Assembly (NCBI GenBank): GCA_025464275.1
Contig: JAODGR010000034.1
Span: 1-11,561, forward strand
Direction: 5' to 3'
DNA length: 11,561 bases
Source of the DNA: Methanosarcinales archaeon
GTDB taxonomy: Archaea; Halobacteriota; Syntropharchaeia; Alkanophagales; Methanospirareceae
The first letter of the stretch is position 1, and the number at the start of each line of letters is the position of its first letter. The translations under genes and the position numbers were made by a program. Positions 6,272-11,561 of the stretch are shown here, one piece after another. The notes beneath the pieces are model-generated. The model worked only from the letters and a program-made list of their open reading frames with translations. It was not told the DNA's origin and searched no databases.

Positions 6272-7375
6272 CGCCTCCGGGATTATCACGAATACCGCAT
6301 AGGCGATGATAACCAACGAGATGAACACCCCTATCCGTGCAATAACGCCATGCGCTATATAAAAACTCTCCGGCGGTGACCCGAACCACCCACCAAAGTA
6401 TGCCTCACATACAAACATGTTCCTCAGGATGTTCAACCCATAGATGACAGGTACCGAGACCATGAAAGCTTCCACCTTCCTCCGCAATGACGACTCTACA
6501 CCGAATATCAGTCCACTGAATAGTACTATACTCTGTATCGCAGTACATGCAAGTATGATCTCTATGGGCTTGTACAGCTCATATTCGTGGAATGCGCGCT
6601 CGGTAGTGTAAATATACGATGGCGGTACCAGATAGACAGAGGTGCTTGTGCCCCAGTTGAGATGGTTCAGCATCAACGTGGTTATCTTTGCAGTGGCGTA
6701 GATGAGTCCATCGCCGATAGCAGTGACCTCCGAGAATGGGAAATACAGAACTGCTGCTATGAACGCTATCTTCGTCACCGCGAAGAGGATATCCACTATA
6801 CTCCGGTTCTTGTAAATCATCATCATACCATCACCACCATCATCACCATCACCATCACCGTTACCGGGCTGTGCCTCTATCCTCACGATATACTCCCTCC
6901 CCGGGCTATCGGTTAATAGCAGCCATTCGTGCTCACTCATCATCCTCACTCCGCTGGGTGCTGGAATACCATTAGCTCGGAATTCACCCTTCAATCTATC
7001 CGGCACCATACCCCTCACCAGCTCATCGCTCATTTCTGACACTCCCACAGCCCCTACACCTACTCCGGTAGCTCTCACACTGAAGAGTGGCAGAATCTCT
7101 TCACCTCTCGCCCTCACGAGGAGGAGTGCAAGAGCAACCGCGAAGAGGAGGAATACCACGCTCATGGAGGCATCGAAGTACTCACCAACGGCAATGTAGC
7201 CCGTGGCACTGAAATAGCAGTAGCCAGCGAAGCACAGCCAGCCCAGGGCACCCGCGGAGCGCGATAAAAGAGCAATCCTGCGGTGACGGCGACGACGAGG
7301 ACGACGACTCCCCAGCACCAGCGCAATGAGGAATAGAAGTATTGCAATAAATGGGAGTATGGATTTAAGCATCAT
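6197..7375 (-). CDS. artA: Archaeosortase A-like transpeptidase
   Basis: Archaeosortases are membrane cysteine transpeptidases that cleave tripartite C-terminal signals (PGF-CTERM for ArtA) and attach the protein to membrane lipid. The product has 392 residues. The catalytic core is clear: ILACTAIQSIVLFSGLI with C277, then RRKVEAFMVSVPVIYGLNILRN with R318, then YIAHGVIARIGVF, where H342 or R347 would be the third catalytic residue. VPPSYIYTTE ahead of the core is also ArtA-like. Membrane spans lie near 4-22, 36-60, 67-88 and 192-213, plus several in the core. Residues ~98-185 form a soluble insertion ending in an Asp/Gly run. The gene is 30 bases downstream of rpl10e and overlaps mptD at its 3' end. 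The secreted stalk protein nearby is a plausible substrate. ATG 7375 and 7372 are adjacent; no ribosome binding site is evident. Confidence 0.85.
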   Translation of the reverse strand: MMLKSILPFIAILLFLIALVLGSRRPRRRRHRRIALLSRSAGALGWLCFAGYCYFSATGYIAVGEYFDASMSVVFLLFAVALALLLVRARGEEILPLFSVRATGVGVGAVGVSEMSDELVRGMVPDRLKGEFRANGIPAPSGVRMMSEHEWLLLTDSPGREYIVRIEAQPGNGDGDGDDGGDGMMMIYKNRSIVDILFAVTKIAFIAAVLYFPFSEVTAIGDGLIYATAKITTLMLNHLNWGTSTSVYLVPPSYIYTTERAFHEYELYKPIEIILACTAIQSIVLFSGLIFGVESSLRRKVEAFMVSVPVIYGLNILRNMFVCEAYFGGWFGSPPESFYIAHGVIARIGVFISLVIIAYAVFVIIPEALDLVEDFIRVIFLYLRRIPLLLFR

Positions 7376-7405
7376 GGAAAGTGAAGGCAGAAGGTTTTTC
7401 TATGC

Positions 7406-7927
7406 CTATGCCGCCACCAGCTCGGCTCCTTTGTCCACCACTATCCGGGTGGGTGAGGGGAACTTATAACCTGCTCTTCTTAAAGCCTCCTTCGCTGCCT
7501 CGAAATTCTGCGCCTCTATCCATACACTCATCACTCTCTGACCCGCTTTCACACGCGCAGCGGTACCTATTGCTTTGCCAAACGCGTGCCGCATCCCGCT
7601 TGATACACGGTCAGCACCTGCACCGGAAGCAATTTTGTTCTCCCTCAGTACATGATGCGGGAATACCCGTATCTTCAGATAGAAGTTATTCCTGCCTACG
7701 TTCTTCACCAGATATCTGTTCGCAAATACACGCGCAGCCTCCAGTGCATTATGCCTTATCTGCACCGCCTCTTTCGTCACCAGCGATAGAGCGACCGGGA
7801 AATCCCTGCTTGGATTGCCCATATCGAATATCGTTATCTTACTGCCCGGTACTCCACCCATATATTCCCTGCGCACATACGCCGGTCCTGATATCCGCGT
7901 ATAAGCGCGACCTGGTCTTAGTCCCAT
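7406..7927 (-). CDS. rpl10e: 50S ribosomal protein uL16 (archaeal L10e)
   Basis: A complete 173-residue protein of the archaeal/eukaryotic L10e branch of uL16, a core large-subunit protein near the tRNA binding sites. It begins MGLRPGRAYTRISGPAYVRREYMGG and continues with ITIFDMGN, EAVQIRHNALEAARVFANRYL, FYLKIRVFPHHVLRENK, SSGMRHAFGKAIGTAARV and the C-terminal RAGYKFPSPTRIVVDKG, all family-typical. AAGGAAG immediately before the ATG may serve as a ribosome binding site. It lies between pan (upstream) and artA (30 bases downstream), away from the main ribosomal operons. Nothing in the sequence suggests degradation. Confidence 0.96.
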   Translation of the reverse strand: MGLRPGRAYTRISGPAYVRREYMGGVPGSKITIFDMGNPSRDFPVALSLVTKEAVQIRHNALEAARVFANRYLVKNVGRNNFYLKIRVFPHHVLRENKIASGAGADRVSSGMRHAFGKAIGTAARVKAGQRVMSVWIEAQNFEAAKEALRRAGYKFPSPTRIVVDKGAELVAA

Positions 7928-7941
7928 CTTCCTTACACCCT

Positions 7942-7975
7942 CTAAATAATGGTTAATGTTAATGATAAATGATAA
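7942..7975 (-). promoter_or_regulatory. Candidate promoter of rpl10e-artA
   Basis: On the minus strand ATTTATCA (7965-7972) and ATTATTTA nearer the gene are TATA-like, in an AT-rich spacer about 40 and 20 bases before the ATG at 7927. A T-run terminator for pan lies just upstream. Which element is used cannot be decided from sequence. Confidence 0.35.
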
Positions 7976-7978
7976 CTG

Positions 7979-7990
7979 AAAAAGAAAAAG
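7979..7990 (-). terminator. T-run terminator after pan
   Basis: Minus-strand CTTTTTCTTTTT lies about 35 bases past the pan stop codon at 8025 and ahead of the candidate rpl10e promoter, as expected for an archaeal U-tract terminator. Confidence 0.5.
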
Positions 7991-7999
7991 CTACACCCA

Positions 8000-8023
8000 T
8001 CAACACATCAACACATTAACACA
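8000..8023. repeat. Tandem 8-base repeat, three copies
   Basis: TCAACACA occurs at 8000-8007 and 8008-8015, then TTAACACA at 8016-8023. The array adjoins the pan stop codon on its downstream side. No function is evident. Confidence 0.85.
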
Positions 8024-8024
8024 T

Positions 8025-9263
8025 CTACATGAACATCACTCCCATCTCCTCCACCGGCATCGGCTCGTAACTCCTGGGCTGGCGCTGGCGCGCCATCACC
8101 TTCTTTATCGCCTCTTCAAACTCTTCCATACCCACTGCCCTCTTATTCTTCTTCACCGTGAGCATACCCGCTTCTGTTACTATCGCCTTTATCTCCGCAC
8201 CGGTGGCATTCTCGGTAAGTGCAGCCAGTTTATCCAGGTCCACACTCCGCTTCAACTTCAGATTTGACACATGTATCCTGAATATCTCCTTCCTCGCTCC
8301 CCTGTCCGGCATCGGTATCTCTATAATCCTGTCAAACCTCCCGGGGCGCAGTAAAGCAGGGTCAAGTATATCAGGACGGTTTGTCGCACCTATTATCCGT
8401 ACATTGCCCCTCGGGTCGAACCCGTCTATCTCAGCCAGTAACTGCATCAGTGTGCGCTGCACCTCTCGCTCGCCTGAACTCCCATCCTCCACACGCCTCG
8501 CTGCTATTGCATCTATTTCATCAATGAACAGTATAGAAGGCGCCTTCTCCTTCGCCATCGCAAATAGCTCACGCACCATACGGGCACCCTCTCCTATGTA
8601 CTTCTGCACCAGCTCCGAGCCCACAACCCTTATGAAGGTCGCCGATGTCCGCTTCGCAACCGCCTTTGCCAGCATCGTCTTCCCTGTACCGGGCAAGCCT
8701 ATCAGGAGTACACCCTTCGGCGGCTCCACTCCCACACGCTCAAATCGCTCCGGTGCAGTTAATGGTAACTCTACCACCTCCCTTATCTCCTCTATCTGCT
8801 CGTCCAGACCGCCTATCATCGAATAGTCCACGTCTGGAGTGTCTATTACCTCCATACTGTATATAAACGGGTCCTTCGCTGATGGAAGCACACTTACCAC
8901 CGCCAGCGATTGCTGGTTCAGCGCTACCTGAGCGCCTGGAACCACCTCATCACGCTTCACATACTGCGTATATGTCACCACAAACTGCGGTCCCGTTGTG
9001 CTTCTCACCACCACCCACTTATCATCTATTACACTCACAACCGTTCCTACCAGTAGAGGAGGAGTGCGTAATTTCTCCAGCTCTGACCTCAACCGCTTTA
9101 TCTCTCGCTCATACCGAATCCGCATCTCCTGAAAGTACCTGCCCTCCTGCTCTATCTTCTCCAGTCTGTCCCGCAGCAGGATATTCGCCTCCTCCAGCTG
9201 CCTCATCTTGTCCTGCAGAAATCTTGAATACTCCTCGCCATAAGACACACCCCCTGACTTCAT
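8025..9263 (-). CDS. pan: Proteasome-activating nucleotidase (PAN)
   Basis: PAN is the hexameric AAA+ unfoldase that feeds substrates to the archaeal 20S proteasome. The 412 residues show an N-terminal coiled coil (about 12-66), an OB domain (68-130) and the AAA+ module. Walker A is GLPGTGKT (189-196), pore loop 1 KYIGEG (221-226) and Walker B LFIDEID (245-251). Sensor 1 Asn lies in GATNRPD (N295), and R306 and R309 in LLRPGRFD are the Arg-finger residues. Two details deviate: Walker A has Leu where PAN and Rpt proteins normally have Pro (GPPGTGKT), and the C-terminus reads VMFM, with Phe at the Tyr position of the HbYX proteasome-docking motif. AGGTGGG lies just before ATG 9263. The gene diverges from mbf1 across 59 bases. 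Confidence 0.95.
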   Translation of the reverse strand: MKSGGVSYGEEYSRFLQDKMRQLEEANILLRDRLEKIEQEGRYFQEMRIRYEREIKRLRSELEKLRTPPLLVGTVVSVIDDKWVVVRSTTGPQFVVTYTQYVKRDEVVPGAQVALNQQSLAVVSVLPSAKDPFIYSMEVIDTPDVDYSMIGGLDEQIEEIREVVELPLTAPERFERVGVEPPKGVLLIGLPGTGKTMLAKAVAKRTSATFIRVVGSELVQKYIGEGARMVRELFAMAKEKAPSILFIDEIDAIAARRVEDGSSGEREVQRTLMQLLAEIDGFDPRGNVRIIGATNRPDILDPALLRPGRFDRIIEIPMPDRGARKEIFRIHVSNLKLKRSVDLDKLAALTENATGAEIKAIVTEAGMLTVKKNKRAVGMEEFEEAIKKVMARQRQPRSYEPMPVEEMGVMFM

Positions 9264-9322
9264 CTTCCCACCTAATATTTACTTCTCCCAATATTACTAT
9301 ATAAATAAATGAGGAGGATGAG
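9264..9322. promoter_or_regulatory. Bidirectional promoter between pan and mbf1
   Basis: One AT-rich core (TATATAAATAAAT, 9298-9310) fills the spacer. Read on the minus strand it is a TATA box about 38 bases before the pan ATG, predicting a short leader with AGGTGGG (9267-9273). On the plus strand it is only about 20 bases before the mbf1 ATG, while AATATT and AATATTT elements (9274-9295) are further upstream. mbf1 has AGGAGG at 9312-9317, five bases before its ATG. Confidence 0.6.
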
Positions 9323-9769
9323 ATGACCGAATGTGAGATATGTGGCACTGAGATAAAAGGGCATGCCCGGTATATCCAGATAGGAAATTCAAAACTGATG
9401 GTATGTGAAGCCTGTGCACGATATGGCACTCCGGTGATGGAACCCGGGGAGGGAGGTTCCGGTTCCAGGATGGCACTACCACTACCACTATCGCTACTAC
9501 GGAAGAAGGAATCACGCCAGATAAAGGTGGACATGGATAGGGTTATAGAGGAAGAGCTCGCTCTGGGTGAGGATTACGGGCGTAAGGTGAAAGAGGCGAG
9601 GGAGAAGGCTGGACTGAGACAGGACGAGCTTGCCAGAATGATCAATGAGAAGCAATCACTCCTGCGGAAGATAGAGAACGAGGCGATGATTCCCACCAGG
9701 GAGGTGCAGATGAAGATAGAACGAGTCCTGAAGCCTTATCTTGAATTGAACTCCGCTGAGCATGACTGA
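9323..9769 (+). CDS. mbf1: Archaeal multiprotein bridging factor 1 (MBF1), zinc ribbon plus Cro/C1-type HTH
   Basis: Archaeal MBF1 is a conserved helix-turn-helix protein that associates with the small ribosomal subunit; a transcription coactivator role is known for eukaryotic MBF1. The 148-residue protein opens with a zinc ribbon: C4 and C7 (CEIC), C28 and C31 (CEAC). A Gly/Ser-rich linker (41-48) and a basic stretch (RKKESR, 60-65) follow. The HTH domain covers about 82-140: YGRKVKEAREKAGLRQDELARMI, then INEKQSLLRKIENEAMIPT. Domain order and length are those of the family. AGGAGG lies five bases ahead of the ATG. The gene is divergent from pan, and its TGA ends one base before the convergent stop codon of the subtilase gene. 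Confidence 0.93.
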   Translation: MTECEICGTEIKGHARYIQIGNSKLMVCEACARYGTPVMEPGEGGSGSRMALPLPLSLLRKKESRQIKVDMDRVIEEELALGEDYGRKVKEAREKAGLRQDELARMINEKQSLLRKIENEAMIPTREVQMKIERVLKPYLELNSAEHD

Positions 9770-9770
9770 G

Positions 9771-11561
9771 CTAAGTGTGCTTCACTGCTCGCAGGCTCAC
9801 TCCACCCGTGTAATTACCACTGGGTGTACCCCGGGGTACAAGCAGCCTGAAATACACTCCATCTCGACCATCAGGCGGAATGTTCACATAAAAGAGTCTT
9901 GTGCACCCCAGCTCCTTGTAATCACCGTCATCCCCTATCCGCACTGCTAACGCATCACCTGCAATTACTCCACCGCCACCACTACCGCTATCGCTACCGC
10001 TACTGCCGCCCGCAGCGCCATGCATTGACGTCCCGTTCACCTCTATATCTATTGCCACATTCCCGATGTTCCATACCGTGGGACATGCCGGGGTGCTCAT
10101 ATCATCATCACCCTCCACTTCACAACCCTCTCCCGGGTATAAAGAGCCAAAGGTAACCATATCTGTATCGAGTGCCAGCCCTATCGCAGTCAGATAGAAT
10201 ATTGAAGTGGAGTTATAGCCACGTAAACCCTCTTTATCCACCGCCGTTACGTTCACTCTGTACTCACCACTACGATAATAGAAGCTCATATTGAATCTCC
10301 CGGTGAAGATAGCCCTACCGGTAGCGTCGTCACGGGATACCATGGATAACACGACCGGGCTATCGGAAACGACATCTGGACCTTCTATCATCGCTACTAC
10401 TTCAGTCACGTCATCACAGCCATCAGCATCTCTCACCACAGCGGAGAGAGTAACAGACCTGTTGCCACCGGGTTCAGGCTCTATCTGTATGCCATCCTCC
10501 GATGGCACATCATCCGGTGTTATCTCGATACTCGCCACCACCGGCATTGCTGGTGGACTACCCGCTTCTCCTGCATCCACCAGTCCATATCCATACCTCT
10601 CATCTCTACCCGGTGCACCCAGGTCACGGGCAGTGTTAGCCAGTCTCTCCCTCACCCGGTTATTATCGTACCATGGATAGGCAGCCCATATCAGCGCTGC
10701 TGTTCCACTCACCATCGGGCATGAAGTGGAGGTCCCGCTCATATACGCGTAGCGCCCTCCTCTGACGGTTGAGTATATACTGACCCCCGGTGCCACCAGT
10801 TCCATTGACGGACCGGTACTTGAGAACCATGCTATTTCATCATTCTTATCCGTTGCTCCAACTGCAATCACGTTCTTATATCTCGCAGGGTAGATTACTG
10901 TGTCATTCCCCGAACCTCCGTTACCCGCAGCAGCCACCAGTAGAATCCCGGCATTGTATGCTGCATCAATCCAGTCCTCGATTCCAGGGTCACCCTCGCT
11001 TATATCCGACCCGAAACTCATTGATATCACCTGTATATCGTTATCAGGCACATCATCATAGTGCGTATCGATACACCACTCCAGTCCTTCGATGACGTCA
11101 CTGTAATTACCCACACCGGATCGGTCAGGGAAGACTTTGACCGCGTAGAGGTCTACTTCGGGTGCAACCCCTATCACCCCCTCCCCATTACCCGCTATCG
11201 CACCCACAACACCCGCACAGTGGGTACCATGCCCATAGGTATCCATCGGGTCAGCGTCATTCGGCGCACCGGGATAATCTCCACCGAAATCATAGCCTCC
11301 TCGATAGTTGGCTGCTAAATCCGGATGTGTGTAATCTATCCCTGTATCCATGATGGCGACCCTCACTCCCCGACCCCGGTTCACCGGATGGATGATATCT
11401 GCTTCTATCCGGGCTACACCCCAATCGAGACGCTCATCCAGCGTGTATACCGGCAGGTCATCTACTATCCGGATATTCGGGTTACTCCTCAATCTCTGTA
11501 TCACCGCCACCGGTAGTGAAGCTGCTATTGCTGGCTTCAGTTTGTACTCCGTCTTGAGCCT
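9771..11561 (-). CDS. S8 family subtilisin-like serine peptidase, secreted, 5' end outside window
   Basis: The frame is open to the right edge, and the codons beyond 11510 read YKLKPAIAASLPVAVIQRL, typical of the end of an inhibitory propeptide. The GTG at 11510 is therefore internal, and the signal peptide lies outside. Numbered from that GTG, the triad is D55 (AIMDTGID), H94 (YGHGTHCAG) and S261 (SGTSTSCPM), with oxyanion-hole N197 (AAAGNGG). The peptidase domain ends near 315 (YGYGLVDAGEAG). Two beta-sandwich regions follow: ~325-442, resembling fibronectin/Ig-type surface domains, and ~445-577, with WNIGNVAIDIEVNGT and VPRGTPSGNYTGGVSL. The latter is broken by a Gly/Ser run (499-514). No C-terminal anchor or archaeosortase signal is present, so the enzyme is probably released or held by other means. 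The usual PHVAG after the catalytic Ser reads CPMVSG. Substrate unknown. Confidence 0.92.
   Translation of the reverse strand, partial: RLKTEYKLKPAIAASLPVAVIQRLRSNPNIRIVDDLPVYTLDERLDWGVARIEADIIHPVNRGRGVRVAIMDTGIDYTHPDLAANYRGGYDFGGDYPGAPNDADPMDTYGHGTHCAGVVGAIAGNGEGVIGVAPEVDLYAVKVFPDRSGVGNYSDVIEGLEWCIDTHYDDVPDNDIQVISMSFGSDISEGDPGIEDWIDAAYNAGILLVAAAGNGGSGNDTVIYPARYKNVIAVGATDKNDEIAWFSSTGPSMELVAPGVSIYSTVRGGRYAYMSGTSTSCPMVSGTAALIWAAYPWYDNNRVRERLANTARDLGAPGRDERYGYGLVDAGEAGSPPAMPVVASIEITPDDVPSEDGIQIEPEPGGNRSVTLSAVVRDADGCDDVTEVVAMIEGPDVVSDSPVVLSMVSRDDATGRAIFTGRFNMSFYYRSGEYRVNVTAVDKEGLRGYNSTSIFYLTAIGLALDTDMVTFGSLYPGEGCEVEGDDDMSTPACPTVWNIGNVAIDIEVNGTSMHGAAGGSSGSDSGSGGGGVIAGDALAVRIGDDGDYKELGCTRLFYVNIPPDGRDGVYFRLLVPRGTPSGNYTGGVSLRAVKHT

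Noticed and set aside
6818..6860. CAT/CAC-rich tract as a metal-binding His-rich peptide on the plus strand
   Set aside because: The tract is read as an Asp/Gly run within the archaeosortase on the minus strand; the plus-strand frame has no support.
7381..7956. Plus-strand open frame of 191 codons
   Set aside because: It is antisense to rpl10e, a firmly identified ribosomal protein gene, and its composition is not protein-like.
8158..8826. Long plus-strand open frame of 222 codons
   Set aside because: It lies wholly within the conserved pan gene on the other strand and shows no recognisable domain.
11508..11510. GTG as the start of the subtilase gene
   Set aside because: The frame continues to the right edge and encodes a typical propeptide segment (YKLKPAIAASLP), so the GTG is internal.

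Overview
The window is archaeal. The ribosomal proteins are archaeal-type (eL40; uL16 in its L10e form). There is a proteasome-activating nucleotidase, an archaeal MBF1, an archaeosortase, an F420-type oxidoreductase subunit, a CooC-like CO dehydrogenase maturation ATPase and an archaeal dihydroneopterin aldolase of methanopterin synthesis. F420, methanopterin and CODH machinery together point to a methanogen or an anaerobic methane- or alkane-oxidising euryarchaeon. The archaeal dockerin and multi-domain surface proteins would fit an ANME-1/Methanophagales-like genome, but that placement is inference.

Layout. Bases 1-552 (+) are the 3' end of a secreted dockerin protein. A minus-strand block follows, read from right to left: rpl40e (5645-5499, only 48 codons), cooC, a secreted protein with a Pro/Thr stalk and archaeosortase-type tail, then an FrhB-family flavoprotein and an FMN glutamate synthase-family protein. 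The block ends in a strong T-rich terminator facing the dockerin gene. mptD (+, 5822-6271) diverges from rpl40e and runs tail-to-tail into artA (-), overlapping it by 75 bases. Upstream of artA lie rpl10e and pan (both -). mbf1 (+) diverges from pan across a 59-base promoter region and stops one base short of the end of a subtilase gene (-) whose 5' end lies beyond the right edge.

How the genes fit together. Three genes concern the cell surface directly: the dockerin protein, the tail-anchored secreted protein and the subtilase. The archaeosortase could process the second of these. The FrhB and glutamate synthase pair looks like a two-subunit oxidoreductase that could pass electrons from reduced F420 to an FMN synthase domain, but the synthase lacks several canonical motifs, so its product is open. 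CooC implies a Ni-CODH or CODH/ACS elsewhere in the genome, and MptD implies a methanopterin C1 pathway. PAN, MBF1, uL16 and eL40 are housekeeping genes.

No gene-free stretch exceeds 300 bases. The longest (5646-5821) holds a divergent promoter and a repeat-rich leader. Several minus-strand spacers carry their own short tandem repeat, and the rpl40e-cooC spacer has six regularly spaced G3 runs on the sense strand. No tRNA, rRNA, CRISPR array or insertion sequence was seen.
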